Positions 32,571-45,153 of a stretch of DNA of 64,000 nucleotides are shown piece after piece. Location: positions 36,238,393 to 36,302,392 of the forward strand of contig NC_092054.1 in the NCBI RefSeq assembly GCF_003086295.3, in the 5' to 3' direction. The DNA comes from Arachis hypogaea. Lineage: Eukaryota; Streptophyta; Magnoliopsida; Fabales; Fabaceae. Under the pieces are notes generated by a model. The model was not told the origin of the DNA. It saw only the letters and a program-made list of their open reading frames with translations, and searched no databases. How positions within the stretch are numbered: position 1 is the first letter of the stretch; every line of letters starts with the position of its first letter. The position numbers were made by a program, and so were the translations under genes.

Positions 32571-34802
32571 TGATGTATGGAAAATGATCCAACACAAAAC
32601 TCACCGGCAAGTGTACCAGGTCGCATCAAGTAATAATAACTCACATGAGTGAGGTCGATCCCACAGGGATTGAAGGATTGAGCAATTTTAGTTTAGTGGT
32701 TGATTTAGTCAAGCGAATCAAAATTTGGTTGAGTGATTTGTGATTTGCAGAAGCTAAATTGCATGGAAAGTAAAGGGGAAGGGGAAATTTGCAGTAAACT
32801 AAAGAGCAGGAAAGTAAATGTGCTGAATCTTAAAGTGCAAGTAATGTAAATTGCAGAAACTTAGATTGCAAGAAATGTAAATGGCTGAAGCTTAAAGTGC
32901 AAGAAACATAAATTGCTTGAATTGTAAAAGGGATTGGGAGTTGGGATTGCAGAAATTAAACAAGAACAAGTAAATTGCATTAAACAATAAAAGAGAAAAT
33001 TGAATTGCAGTAAAGTAGATCTTAAACAGAAGAGTAAAATGCTTTGAGAATTTAAAAACAGAGAAAGCAATGCTTAATTTGCAGCAAAGTAAAAGAGATT
33101 GAAGATCTCAGGGTGGAAGAGACTAGATAACAAGTCTAGATCTCAAATCCTTCCTTGATCCAACAAAAACAATTGCAAAAGAAACTGAAAAGTAAATTGC
33201 AGAAAGAGTAGGAGATGAAGCAATAAATGGAAACTGAAATTCAATTGTGCAGAAAAATTAAACAAGATCTCAAAGTGAGATTGAAACAGAAGTTCTTCAA
33301 TTCTTCACCCAAGATCCAAAGCAAGAAAAATAAAAGAGTGCTCAAGCAAGAACCAAGAAGAAGAGAGATCAATTCTCCTTCCAAGTTCTCAGAAATTACA
33401 AACTCAAAGCCAAAAGTTCTCTAGGACAATTCAAAATAAAAGTCTAAAAGCAAAAATAAAAAGTTCTAAAAGTTCAAAAGTCCTTTTTACATCAAACTAA
33501 CTCCTATTTATACACTTTCTATTCTTGGATTTTGGAATTTGGGTGGGCTTTTGATTTGGTGAAGAAATGTATTAAATTGGATTTTTAATCCAATTTTTAG
33601 CCCAAATTGCACCTCCAGGGGAAAGCTCAGTTGGAAAATCCAACTTAGCTTTCAAGTGTGCTGCCTGTGTCATTTGATGCGCGTCCAGCCTTGGTCGTGT
33701 GCCAATATGTGGAAGCTTGGGGGGAAGGTAGTGCTCAGTTGGAAAATCCAACTGAGCTCCCCCTTGTACAGCGCCTTGCTTGCTTCCTTGTTGCGCCAAA
33801 TTGCTTGTCACAGCCGTGTCATGGTGCGCATGACAGCCCCCTTGGTGCGCCAAAGTATGGAAGGCTTGGGGAGAGTAATGCTCAGTTGGAAAAACCAACT
33901 GAGCTTCCTTGGTGCAGCGCCTAGCTTTCGGCCTTCACATCCCAGGTTCGAATCCTGGTGGAGGAATTGGAGGCTAATTTACTTTGGAGGAGTTGGACGC
34001 TCCTCCCTTGCTTCTCATGGAGTTCCCTTGTTCGAACCTTGGCCCAAGCATTTAAGCTATTTTTCCTTGATTTTTCTTGCAAGCTTGGTGGCACTTCTTC
34101 CTTATGTTTCAAGGAATTCCCAAGTTCAAATCCCAGGGGAAGCATTTTGGCTATTTCTTCTTGAATTTCCTTGCAAGGTGAGTTCCTTGCCTCTCCTTGG
34201 TCCTTTGTTCAAATCTTGTTGGCTTCATCCGTTGGAATTTCTTCTTGAATTAATTTGGAGAGGTCCCCGATAAAGTTAACTTAGTTAACTGAGTTTTGTA
34301 CCATTTCCTTGCTTTCTTTAGTGCTCAGTTAACTATTTGAACTTCGCTTTGTACCTTGCCTTCTCCTTTCATTTCTTGTGAAGCTCAGTTTATTTTATCA
34401 ACTTAGCTTTCCTTCTTCCTCACTGTGGCTATGCTTTTTCTTCCCTTTGCCACGCCTTCTCTTTCCTTGGGCACACTTCTTGCTTCCTTTGGACACGCTT
34501 GTGGCTTCCTTGGGCACGTTTCTTATGCCACGCTTTTCTTCTTTTTTTCTTTCTTCACCTACAAGCAATCAAAACAACCAATCAAAGTATCACTAAATTC
34601 ACAAGGTTTATAAATCATTAAAATTCAATTAAAATTTAGCTTAAACCTCATGATTTAGCATTAATTACATGGTGGTTGTTTGATTCAAGGAAGTCATGCA
34701 TTTTCATCCCAAATCACTTACTTAGAATGCAAGAAAGTACATAAAACCTAATAAAAACAAAGAAAAAGGCTAATGAAACTAGGCTAAGATGACTTGTCAT
34801 CA
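32571..34802 (-). repeat. 5' LTR of element C (2232 bp)
   Basis: Matches 27313-29616 except for scattered substitutions and loss of about 72 bp between two copies of a GCATTTTGGCTATTT...CCTTGCAAGG direct repeat near 34140-34180. TATA box at 33505-33512 on the minus strand. Confidence 0.93.
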
Positions 34803-34873
34803 TTCTCATTATAATTTCCATTCCTAACAACAACATTGGAATCAAACATGAAGCGAGAGGGGTGAGAATTCAT
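34803..34873 (-). pseudogene. Element A/D family ORF, N-terminal part
   Basis: ATG at 34871-34873 (minus) starts MNSHPSRFMFDSN and runs to the C insertion point. With one TTCTC copy removed the frame continues at 27312 (ENRHQGW). Element D has the same start (46793) but lost one base after it. Confidence 0.65.
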
Positions 34874-35144
34874 AGTAGCTAATAAAAATTAAAAACAAAA
34901 ATAAAAATAAATTTAAATTAAAAGGTTATTTAAATTTTGAATTTGAAAATTAAATTTTGAAATTTTGAATTTTAAATTTTTGAATTTTGAATTTTCGAAA
35001 TAAGATAAGATAAAATAAAAATTTTAAAATAAAAAATCAATAACCTCTTAACTTAAGAAAAAGAAAAAAGAATAAAAATAAAAATAAAAACAAATCAAAA
35101 AGCAAATATTTACAATAACCAATAATAAGGCACACGTTTGCAAT
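34874..35144 (-). other. 5' leader of element A
   Basis: Low-complexity AT-rich leader with TTTGAATTTTGAA-type and AAAATAAAAATAA runs. No gene. Confidence 0.6.
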
Positions 35145-35162
35145 TCTCCGGCAACGGCGCCA
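35145..35162 (-). promoter_or_regulatory. Primer-binding site of element A
   Basis: The minus strand reads TGGCGCCGTTGCCGGAGA, three bases inside the 5' LTR. It differs from the B site by one base. Confidence 0.85.
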
Positions 35163-35165
35163 TTT

Positions 35166-36599
35166 TGATGAGAGAACTTTTGCGTGGTCTAGAAATTTGC
35201 GGATAAATCCTCGTTGCAAGTATAGTTTCTAAACCTTCAAAAGTCCTTTCATACAAACGTTTTGGTTGTCACAAGTAACAAATCCCTTTAAAATTGATAA
35301 CCGAGTATTTAAACCTCGGGTCGTCTTCTCAAGGAATTGCAGGGAGGTATGTTCTTATTATTGGTTATGAGTTTGTAAATTGGGGGTTTTGGATCAAGGT
35401 AAAAAGTTAGTTAAGTAACAAGTAAAATAAAATGATAATAAAATCTCTTGGCAAGATATGAAAACTGGAAGTCCAATCCTAGTTATCCTTATCAATTGTA
35501 ATGAGAATTGGATTTTTCTCCCACTTTGTTAACCTCTAACTATGAAGGTAAGTTAAGTGGATGAATTAATTCTGATTCCTCAAGTCCTAGTCTTTCCTTG
35601 GGAAAAGTCAGAGTTAGTGGAACTCGAATTAATTCTTGAAAAATTCCAATTTTCAATCAACAATCAGTTTGATAACTCAAGAGTCTCCAATTATTTAACC
35701 AAAGCTAAAAAAGAAGAAAGTCTACTTGAATGAAAATAATTTGGATAAACACAGAGCATTAATAAATTAAAGAGAGCAATCATAAGTCTGAAATACCTCA
35801 ATTAACTCTAATAAAGATATCAAATGTAACATAGAAGAGTTCATAAATTAAATTAGGAAAATAAATAAAAATAAAGAACCTGGGATTGAGAGTCACTCCT
35901 AAAACTAAGAGAAGTCCTAAATCCTAATCCTAAGAGAGAGGAGAGAACCTCTCTCTCTAAAAACTACATCTACTCCTAAAATTGTGAATTATGAGAGCCT
36001 CCCTATGAATGGATGCAATTCCCCACTTTATAGCCTCTAATCTGTGTTTTCTGGGCCGCGAACTGGGTCGAAAACAGCCCGGAAATCGCTGGAGAAGAAT
36101 TCAAACACGCTGATTTCCGTCACTGCGACGCGGCCGCATAAATCACGCGGTCGTGTCACCTAGCTTCAGGGGAACTATAGCATATTATATATCAAATCGA
36201 AGCCCCGGACGTTAGCTTTTCAACGCAACTGGAACCGCGTCGTTTGGACTTCTGTAGCTAAAGTTATAGCCGTTTGAGTGTGAAGAGGTCAGGCTGGACA
36301 GCTTAGCAATTTCTCCAACTTCTTGTATTCCTTCCACTTTTGCATGCTTCCTTTCCATCCTCCAAGCCATTCCTGCCTTATAATATCTGAAAACACTTAA
36401 CACACATATCAATGCATCTAATGGTAATAAGAGAGGATTAATAATAAGCAAATATAAGATCAAAGAAGCATGTTTTCAATCAAAACACATAATTAGGAAG
36501 GAAATATAAAACCATGCAAATAGTGTGAATAAGTGGGTAAAGAGTTAATAAAAATCACTCAATTGAGTACAAGATAAACCATAAAATAGTGGTTTATCA
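35166..36599 (-). repeat. 5' LTR of element A (1434 bp)
   Basis: Same length as the 3' LTR at 9527-10960. The minus strand starts TGATAAACCA and ends CTCATCA. TATA box at 36026-36032 (minus). The 83-codon frame 36212-36463 (minus) is open. Confidence 0.9.
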
Positions 36600-36864
36600 C
36601 TTCTCTCTTAATTTCTTTGAATATTGTTTAATGCATTTGAACCCAAAACACTCCTTTGTGCTTGTCTAACTAAGTGAATCAGTCAATTATTGTTGCTTGG
36701 TTCAACAATCCTCATGGGATCGACTCTCGCTCATCTGAGGTATTACTTGGTATGACCCGGTACACTTGCCGGTAAGTTTGTAGTTTTGAAAATCTGCACC
36801 AAAGCCATAAGCCTCTCCAAACCGTCCGTTGTACTATCAAGCCCTTCTTGTAAATTTTCATCAG
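36600..36864 (+). repeat. Truncated LTR remnant, continued from 9507-9526
   Basis: Contains CATGGGATCGACTCTCGC, GGTATTACTTGG and CCCGGTACACTTGCCGGT, the U5 block of Athila-type LTRs in + orientation. Joining 9507-9526 to 36600 gives continuous sequence, so A inserted into it. Its 5' part is missing, and the exact right end (about 36864) is uncertain. Confidence 0.6.
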
Positions 36865-37487
36865 GCATTTAGAAAGTAAATAGGTTGAATATTATAAACT
36901 TTAAATACTTTTTAGAATTTCTTGTGTTGGTTGAACATTGTATTTTTTAGATACTGTGTTTAGACTTGTTTAAGGTTAAAACAAACACATCTTTTGTCGT
37001 TTTGTAAATATTCATTGCTTTATTATCCAATCAAATGATATCATTCTAAAACTTTTGATAAACTATTTTTTCATATTAAACTTCAATGAATATGTCTGTA
37101 CTGTATTGCAATCTTATTTATTTGAATGAATGTAGGCTCATACTTATTAAATTAAATTTATTGAAGAAATAATAGAAGCACCGAAATTTGTTCACATTGC
37201 CACCAAAAACTATATATCACAACACAATTGTAGAAAGTAATTTGTAAACCAAAAATGACTATAAAATAAACACCATAACACCGAAAATGATTAAGCCTAT
37301 TACCATAAATTCATTAACACAACACATAATGCATAAAGCAAAGCCTTGCATACTAAAATCAAATAAAATATTTGAATTATTAGCTCAATTTCATTAAAAA
37401 AAAAGAAAACTTTAAAGGAATAACAACAACATTTTTGGCCATATAACACAAAGTTTCATTCAACAAGACACTAAAAATGCTATCTTA
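36865..37487. other. AT-rich flank downstream of the FRS-like pseudogene
   Basis: No gene or recognisable repeat. It probably represents the 3' flank of the FRS-like gene read on the minus strand. Confidence 0.4.
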
Positions 37488-37754
37488 TTACATTAAATAT
37501 CTGAATTGATAATTCATAATTTGTTCATGATAAAGGCTTGAATTTGGATGCATCATTGATCCACTGGCTAAAGGTTCAGCTGCCAAAAATAGATAATATA
37601 TTAGTACAAGTATTAATATGCACAAACACAAAGTGCTACATAATCAAAGCACGTCAACATTACCTCACTTAGAGCTTTCTTTTTTCTTTTTCTTTGATAA
37701 TTTGCAATCTGTTTTTTAGTATTTGATCCAGATCTATTTTTGAAATGTCCTCTT
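37488..37754 (-). pseudogene. FAR1-RELATED SEQUENCE-like pseudogene, C-terminal exons
   Basis: The minus strand continues from the solo LTR insertion point: HFKNRSGSNTKKQIANYQRK, a basic segment like the RPKNRLGSNLEKK tail of FRS proteins. A GT...AG intron at about 37580-37663 (acceptor TTTTTGGCAG) follows. The last exon reads SGSMMHPNSSLYHEQIMNYQ and ends at TAA 37488-37490. One base is missing near 37571, so the frame is broken. The FRS family (FHY3/FAR1) are transcription factors derived from Mutator-like transposases. Confidence 0.7.
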
Positions 37755-39599
37755 TGTAAATCTCGTAAAATTAGTAGATAATTAGTCAATAAATTAAATA
37801 TTAATAAAATAAATTAGAAATATGAATTTTATAGTTTAATAAGATAGAACGAATTAAAATAAGAAATTTGACACTAATTTTAAAGAATTTGGCCCAAGAT
37901 TGGGCCGAACCGGTTGAACCGGGCCCTTGAGCCCAACCAACTCATTAAATAAAATGAGTTGAAGCTCATTCTCCTCCCCATTCATACAAACATGCTGGGT
38001 TTCAGCAAGAAAGGGGGAAGAACACTTCCCATTTACAAACCCTCACTCAAACCTTTGATTCCACATAACTTCTCGCTCTGATCGCCGCACCGTTTGTGGC
38101 CATGCGTCTTCAGTGACGAGCTCTACAAAGCCCAGTATGTTGTAAGGTAAGGAAACCGCTTTCTTAGTTTCAATTTTCTCTTCTAAAATCCAAAAATGGT
38201 ATGGTCTTGGGTGTAGAGATTTGTGGTTAATTTGATATTTCAGGACCAAATTGACTTGAGAAATTAGTAGGTCTTGGCTTAATTGAGGCACATACAAGGT
38301 AAGGATCCTCAACCCTAGTGAATCCCTTAGTTAAATGTAGCTTTGGTATTAAAGTTTGGTATACATATGTGATATTATGTTTTAGGTGTGTAAATATGTA
38401 AAGTGGAGCTTATTTGTGGAAATTGGAGGCTTGGATTTGGTCTTGGTTGCTGAATTTTGGTGTTGGAGGCTTGTGAGTTTGCTTAATTGTGTTGCCTTGG
38501 GTTATATGAGGAAATCGGCCAAGATATAATTTAGGTTTCTCGTATTTAATATACAATATCTTGTGAAAACTTAGGCCAGATGACCTTAGGATAGGTGTGA
38601 ATGCATGAGTATGTTGAATGCTTAGTACCTCTGATGATAATTATTGATATAGATTGTGTAATTATTTTGGCGGTTGATGTTGAATACGAAAATGTAATGT
38701 TAAATAAAGACTTAATGATAGTTGGTAAGGTAATGAGCATGAGTATGTATATGTGATAAATTATTGATGACTTTGTTGGTTTCAGTAAGTAATTTACGTA
38801 AGGGATTGGTTTAAAATTGAGGTATAATTTGGTTGTGGTAGGATGTGGGCTATGATTCTATAATATGACATGTTTTGGAATTGGTTATGGGGATAGGGAG
38901 TTGGCCTTGAGTTGTGTTTTAATAAAAATAGTGGTTTGGAAGATTTTGTAAAAATATGATTTTTAGCCAAACTTGAGCAAGCCATACCTCAGCATCCGGA
39001 CTCCCAAATTGTTTTAAATTTATTTCATATGAAAATTGGATCCGTAAAGTTTATGTCGTTTGAAGAACGGTTAAAAAATATTTTGAAACGAGGAAGTTAT
39101 GCACGTCTAAAGTTCGGTATGTAAAGCTGAAATTCTACAGACTTAGCCATTTTGACTAATCTGCAATGTATGTGTACGTTGACCCCTCCATACGTGGATG
39201 GGCACTTCTGTTTGACGTACATGTGTACGCAGACGAGACGCGTGGCCCCTGTTTCAGCAAACTTAGATTTTGTGTTTCAAAGCTTATTTTCAAACCTCTA
39301 AACCTCTATTTTTACTCTTTTAGTGCCTAAACCTTAGTTGGATACTTAGTGACGAGATGTAATTAGGAAAAGGTAGTAAATTATAAGTGAAGCAAGTTGT
39401 GGAGTAATGAACTATGAGTGTAAAGTGGTGATTTTGAGCTTGAGAAGTGTTAACTAAACTAATATAATTATGAAGATGATAATAATAAATTTCAATTGAG
39501 TGAAAGATGGGTTGATAATGATAATAACCTTAAGGTGTGATGGTGGTTGAATTTGAATGAATTATAATGATGATGAGATTAAATCTGATTGCAATATGC

Positions 39600-39880
39600 C
39601 TACGGGTAAGACGTAGTGGTGTTATTCACTTGCTCCGAGTAAGAGGCGAGATTGCCAGGTAAGCTGCAGTGGTGTATCCACTTGCTCTGATTGAGATTTC
39701 GAAGCTCCGGGTAAGATGCAAGGGTGGAATTCTATCGTCACTTGCTCCAAGTTGAGAACTATAACACCGCCTGGGTAAGATGCACTGGTGAGGTTGTCCC
39801 CTGCTCCAGGTACGCGGATAAGATGCAAAGGTTGTAGTATTGTCCCACTTGCTCCGTGTTTGGTGTTCTGTCCAGGGTTA
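39600..39880 (+). repeat. Degenerate tandem repeat in the solo LTR
   Basis: About five units of roughly 55-60 bp sharing GGGTAAGATGCA and CACTTGCTCC, strongly diverged from each other. Confidence 0.65.
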
Positions 39881-40453
39881 GTTACTGGACATGTCGGGTT
39901 TAGCTTTATAACCGACAGATGAGACTCATCAGCCATAAGACAGGCATGCATCATATGTATATTGTTTGAACTACTTGATTGTGCATTATTTGGGAATGCC
40001 TAAGTGAACTTACCATGTTAATTGTTATATTTGCTACCTGCAGTACTTGTATTCTACCTGTGTTTGTTATTGTCTGCTTGGTTATGTGTGCGGTTCTCTG
40101 GTGTTGGAGTATTGGAGGAAAGGAGAAGGATTGAGGTTTAGGTTTAAGTTTTAGTTGAGATAGAAATGCTTAGAGGACCATCCTGACTTATGGTTTCTGT
40201 TTTAGTTTTTTAAGCTTTTATAATCAGAGTGTCGGCATTCTAGGATTGCCTCTGGCATTCTCAAGACCTTATATCTTATTTACGTGGCACCTTTACCATG
40301 TTGAGAACCCCCGGTTCTCATCCCATATGTTATTGTTATTTTTCAGATGCAGGTCGAGAGGCACCTCGCGAGGCGTCTGGAGTTCCTACAGCGAAGTGGA
40401 TAATTTGGGATTTTACTTTTGATCTTTTGTTATATATGTTTAGACTCTCCTCA

Positions 40454-40455
<2 letters not shown>

Positions 40456-40497
<42 letters not shown>
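40456..40497 (+). repeat. (GT)n microsatellite
   Basis: About 20 GT dinucleotides within the solo LTR. It gives rise to a poly Val/Cys frame that is not a gene. Confidence 0.95.
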
Positions 40498-40501
<4 letters not shown>

Positions 40502-40902
40502 TTGCCTCTTAGAGGTTTACGGAGAACTAGGGTTTCATACCTGTATTTTAGGGTATGGGTTATATATTTTTTGTATGTAAATATTCTCCGGCCAGCCTTA
40601 GCTTTGCAGGCTGAGTTAGGAGCTTGTTAACTTGTACTCTTGACCCTCTACTCTTGTTTTCTCTATATATTTATATTATATATATGATAGTGAACCTTAG
40701 TTTCTTCATACGCGAGTTACGTTATTTTCCTGAGCGTTGCACTTTTTAATTTCGCGATTTTGTTTTACCTATTCTTCAAAACTCCTAGTATACTACATTC
40801 TTTTAATTATTATATGTATTATATTTTATTTTAGAGGTCGTAATACTACACCGCCTCTGTTTTACGACTTAAGCGTAAAGCTCTGTGTGGTAGGGTATTA
40901 CA

Positions 40903-41049
40903 CTCTTGTTCTCACACATGGCAGGCTTTGAAGGTCATTAATCTCATCCAAGAAATCATCTTCATGTAATAAGAATCACTTTTTTTTTTACTTTTGGCTT
41001 TATATTCTTGCATGTTAGCCATTATATTATCATAAGCACGGTGCATAAT
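40903..41049 (-). pseudogene. FAR1-RELATED SEQUENCE-like pseudogene, segment after the SWIM domain
   Basis: Between the solo LTR and element E the minus strand reads HRAYDNIMANMQEYKAKSK, then, after a shift in an A run, HEDDFLDEINDLQSLPCVRT. It connects directly to CEFASESEEL at 59325 onward (across E) and to HFKNRSGS at 37754 (across the solo LTR). The order matches FRS proteins after their SWIM zinc finger. Confidence 0.75.
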
Positions 41050-42624
41050 TGGTGCACGAAATTGTGATCTCAACTGCGCCAACAGCTTGGTACGCATGAT
41101 TGTAATCTCAACTCTTTTTCACAACTCCGCACAACTAACCAGCAAGTGCACTGGGTCGTCCAAATGGTTATGGGCTTTTGATAATTAAAATATAAATAAA
41201 ATATAATATAAGATAGAAATACTTATGTAATTCATTGGTGAGAATTTCAGATAAGCGTCTAGAGATGCTTTGTTACTTCTGAACTTCTGCTTTCCAATTG
41301 CCTCCTTCCAACCATGTGTTACCTCCTTCCATGGCAAGCTGTATGATCCTCTCGGATGAAAACAAATCCATATGCGCTGTCACCGCACGGCTAATCATCT
41401 ATTGGTTCCCGCTAACGTCGGAATAGAACCATTGTTCTTTTGCACACTGTCACTTGTGCCCCCACATTCGTAGGTTTGAAGCTCATCACAGTCATCCCTT
41501 CTCAGATCCTACTCGGAATACCACAGACAAGGTTTAGACTTTCTGGATCCCGGATCCTACTCGGAATACCACAGACAAGGTTTAGACTTTCCGGATCCCA
41601 AGAATGGCTGCCAATAATTCTAGCCTATACCACGAAGGTTCTAATCTTAGATTAGAAACCCAAGAGAGTATACTCCAGCTGTCGTCCAATGACTACGTTG
41701 AACATCATGTAGATCGCTTTGTGGTTGTCAGGCACGCGATTTTGGCTAAGCGAGTAACGAAGATTAGGTGATTGTCACGGGTCACCCCTTCATTCTGACT
41801 TAACTAAATTAACTGACTTAACAGTAGTAATTGCATTAATTCATGAAGAACAGCAGAGCTCCACACCTTAATCTATGGGGTGTAGAAACTCCACCGTTGA
41901 AAATACATAAGTGAAAGGTCTAGGCATGACCGTGAGGCCAGCCTCTCCAAATGTGTACAAAACAAGTTCTAAAGATACAAACTGTAAAATAAATCTCTAA
42001 AAGTAGTTTTTATACTAAACTAGTAACCTAGGGTTTACAGAAAATGAGTAACTAAGTGCAGATAGTGCAGAAATCCACTTCTGGAGCCCACTTGGTGTGT
42101 GCTTGGGCTGAGCATTGAAGCTTTTTCTTGCTTAGGCTGTTCCTGGAGTTAAATGCCAGCTTTGGTACCAGTTTGGGCGTTTAACTCCAATTCTGGTGCC
42201 AGTTTGGGCGTTTTACGCCAAGATATTTTAGGCTGACTTTAAATGCCAGTTTGGGCCATCAAATCTCGGAAAAAGTATGAACTATTATATATTGTTGGAA
42301 AGCCTAAGATGTCTACTTTCCAAAGCAATTAAGAGTGCACAAATTGGGTATCTGTAGCTCCCGAAAATCCATTTTGAGTGCAGGGATGTCAGAATCCAAC
42401 AGCATCTGCAGTCCTTTTTCAGCCTCTGAATTAGATTTTTGCTCAGGTCCCTCAATTTCAGCCAAAAAATATTTGAAATCACAGAAAAATACACAAACTC
42501 ATAGTAAAGTCCAGAAATATGATTTTTGAATAAAAACTAATTAAAATATAATAAAAAGTAATTAAAATATACTAAAAACTATGTAAAAATAATGCCAAAA
42601 AGGGTATAAATTATCCGCTCATCA
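41050..42624 (-). repeat. 3' LTR of element E (1575 bp)
   Basis: The minus strand starts TGATGAGCGGATAATTT and ends TTCGTGCACCA. It lacks two stretches present in the 5' LTR (about 100 bp after GGGTCGTCC and about 45 bp after GACTTAACT). It contains a 48-bp tandem duplication at 41505-41600 and weak TTTAACTCC/GGCGTTT palindromes. Confidence 0.92.
41505..41600. repeat. 48-bp tandem duplication in the E LTR
   Basis: Two copies of a GATCCTACTCGGAATACCAC... unit. The same duplication is in the other LTR at 58167-58262, so it predates insertion. Confidence 0.85.
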
Positions 42625-43728
42625 CAACACCAAACTTAAATTGTTTCTTGTCCCCAAGCAACTAAAAAAAAATACGATGAAAAGAAGAGAATATACAATG
42701 AATTCCAAACTTATCAATGAACTTAGTTCCAATTAGATGAGCGGGACTTGTAGCCTTTTTGCTTCTAAACAGTTTTGGCATCTCACTTTATCCTTTGAAG
42801 TTCAGAATGATTGGCATCTATAGGAACTCAGAATTCAGATAGTGTTATTGATTCTCTTAGTTCAGTATGTTGATTCTTGAACACAGCTACTTTATGAGCC
42901 TTGGCCGTGACCCTAAGCATTTCGTTTTCCAGTATTACCACCGGATACATAAATGCCACAGACACATAACTAGGTGAACCTTTTCAGATTGTGACTCAGC
43001 TTTGCTAGAGTCCCCAGTTAGAGGTGTCCAGAGCTCTTAAGCACACTCTTTTTTTTTTCTTTGGACCACGACTTTAACCACTCAGTCTCAAGCTTTTCAC
43101 TTGACACCTTCACGCCACAAGCACATGGTTAGGGACAGCTTGGTTTAGCCGCTTAGGCCAGGATTTTATTCCTGTGGGCCCTCCTATCCATTAATGCTCA
43201 AAGCCTCGGATCCTTTTTACCCTTGCCTTTTGGTTTAAAGGGCTATTGGCTTTTTCTGCTTGCTTTTTTTTCGCCATTTTTTTCTTTTTTTTTCTTTTTT
43301 CGCAAGCTTTATATTCACTGCTTTTTATTACTTCAAGAATCAATTTTATGATTTTTCAGATTATCAATAACATTTCTCTTTTTTCTTTATTCTTTCAAGA
43401 GCCAACAATTTTAACATTCATAAACAACAAATTCAAAAATATGCACTGTTCATGCATTCATTCAGAAAATAAAAGGTGTTGTCACCACATCAAAATAATT
43501 AAACTAATTTCAGGATAAAATTCGAAATCATGCATTTCTAATTCTTTTGCAATTAAAAATATTTTTCATTTAAGAAAGGTGATGGATTCATAGGACATTA
43601 ATAGCTTTAAGGCATAGACACTAGACACTAATGATCATGTAATAAAGACACAAACATAAATAAAACATAGGACATATAATTTGAAAAACAGAAAAATAAT
43701 AACAAGGAAATTAAAGAATGGGTCCACC
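42625..43728 (-). other. 3' untranslated region of element E
   Basis: No gene. The minus strand next to the LTR reads TTAAGTTTGGTGTTG (42626-42638), the polypurine-like site. The + strand ORF at 43246-43518 lies in a poly-pyrimidine stretch and is not a gene. Confidence 0.6.
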
Positions 43729-44886
43729 TTAGTAATGGCGGCTAGTTCTTCCTCTTGAAGATCTTATGGAGTGCTTGAGCTCCTCAATGTCTCTTCCTTG
43801 CCTTTGTTGCTCCTCCCTCATGGCTCTTTGGTCTTCTCTAATTTCATGGAGGAGGATGGAATGTTCTTGGTGCTCCACCCTTAGTTGTCCCATGTTGGAA
43901 CTTAATTCTCCTAGGGAGGTGTTGATTTGCTCCCAATAGTTTTGTGAAGGGAAATGCATCCCTTGAGGCATCTCAGGGATTTCATGATGAGGAACTTCCT
44001 CATGCTCTTGTTGAGGTCCATGAGTGGGCTCTCTTGTTTGCTCCATCCTTTTCTTAGTGATGGGCTTGTCCTCTTCAATGAGGGTGTCTTCCTCTATGAC
44101 AACTCTAACTGAATTGCATAGGTGACAAATGAGATGAGGGAAGGCTAACCTTGCCAAAATGGAAGACTTGTCTGCCACCTTGTAGAGTTCTAGGGATATG
44201 ATCTCATGAACTTTTACTTCCTCTCCATTCATGATGCTATGGATCATGATAGCCCGGTCTATAGTAACTTCAGACCGGTTGCTAGTAGGAATTATAGAGC
44301 GTTGGATAAACTCTAACCATCCCCTAGCCACGGGCTTGAGGTCAAGCCTTCTTAGTTGAACCGGCTTACCTCTTGTATCTCTCTTCCATTGAGCGCCTTC
44401 CACACAAATGTCCCTAAGGACTTGGTCCAACCTTTGATCAAAGTTGACCCTTCTAGTGACAGGGTGAGGATCTCCTTGCATCATTGGCAAGTTAAATGCC
44501 AACCTCATATTTTCCGGAGTGAAATCCAAGTAATTCCCCCGAACTATTGTGAGCCAATTCTTTAGGTTTGGGTTCACACTTTAGTCATGGTTATTAGTGA
44601 TCCATACATTGGCATAGAACTCTTGAACCATTAAGATCCCGACTTGTTGAATGGGGTTGGTGAGGATTTCCCAACCTCTTGTTCGAACTTCATGTCAGAT
44701 CTCTGGATATTCACTCTTTTTTAGCTTAAAGGGGACCTCGGAGATCACCTTTTTCTTGGCCACAACTTCATAGAAGTGGTCTTGATGGACCTTTGAGATG
44801 AATCTCTCCATCTCCCATGACTCGGAGGTGGAAGCAATTGCCTTCCCTTTCCTCTTTCTAGAGGTTTCTCTGGCCTTTGGTGCCAT
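43729..44886 (-). pseudogene. Plant transposon protein-type ORF of element E
   Basis: One frame from ATG 44886 (MAPKARETSRKRKGKA) to 43729, broken by TGA at 44695-44697 and TAA at 44581-44583; both fit CGA/CAA with C-to-T change. Landmarks are EFYANVW, TPENMRLAFNLP, LRDICVEGAQWK, LKPVARGWLEF, IIPTSNRSEVTIDRAIMIHS and a Glu/Arg-rich probable coiled coil at the end (EIREDQRAMREEQQRQ). This is the domain often annotated as 'putative plant transposon protein', found downstream of pol in legume Athila-like elements. Its function is unknown; an env-like or accessory role has been proposed for ORFs in this position. Element D is inserted upstream of it. Confidence 0.75.
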
Positions 44887-45153
44887 TGATGGTTATGGAA
44901 AAACAAAAAGCTTTAGCTTTTCCCACACCAAACTTAGAAGATTTGCTCGTCCTCGAACAAAAGAAGAAAGAAAGGGGTAGAAGAAGAAGAAATGGAGGAG
45001 ATGGAGTTGAGTAGAGGGTTCGGCCAATGGAGGTTTATTGTGTATGATGTGTGAGAATGAAGGTGGTAAGGAGGGGTATTTATAGGGTAAGGGAGAGAGG
45101 GTATTCGGCCATGTGTGGGTGGGTTTGGGAGGGAAATGGTTTGAATTTGAATG

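Larger units (their letters stand above)
27313..34802 (-). mobile_element. Element C: gag-only Athila-related retrotransposon
   Basis: 7.49-kb element with LTRs 27313-29616 and 32571-34802, TSD TTCTC (27308-27312 and 34803-34807), primer-binding site and a gag-derived ORF, but no protease, RT or integrase. The LTRs differ by a few dozen substitutions and a deletion of about 72 bp, so C is older than B. It probably uses enzymes from Athila elements such as B (inference). Confidence 0.93.
9527..36599 (-). mobile_element. Element A: non-autonomous LTR retrotransposon carrying nested B and C
   Basis: The boundaries are two 1434-bp LTRs on the minus strand. Flanks are CTGCT (left) and CTTCT (right), a probable TSD with one change. 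Removing B (14907-26972) and C (27313-34802) leaves about 7.5 kb, matching element D (7.67 kb) in length, LTRs, ORF and 3' region. It has a primer-binding site and polypurine tract but no gag-pol. The LTRs differ at roughly 35 positions by eye (about 2.5%), so A is older than B. Confidence 0.9.
37755..40902 (+). mobile_element. Solo LTR, Tekay/Del-like, 3148 bp
   Basis: Starts TGTAAATCTCG and ends GGTAGGGTATTACA, flanked by the 5-bp duplication CTCTT (37750-37754 and 40903-40907). There is no internal region, so two LTRs recombined into one. The end style (GGGTRTTACA) is typical of chromovirus (Tekay/Del) LTRs. It interrupts the FRS-like pseudogene. ORFs within it are not genes. Confidence 0.85.

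Noticed and set aside
14907..34802. Possibility that the duplicated long segments are assembly artefacts
   Set aside because: Each pair has TG...CA ends, matching 5-bp TSDs, a primer-binding site beside one copy and a polypurine tract beside the other, as true LTRs do.
40298..40630. 110-codon plus-strand ORF
   Set aside because: It runs through a (GT)n microsatellite within the solo LTR and has no other support.
43246..43518. 90-codon plus-strand ORF rich in Phe
   Set aside because: It comes from a poly-pyrimidine run in the 3' region of element E.
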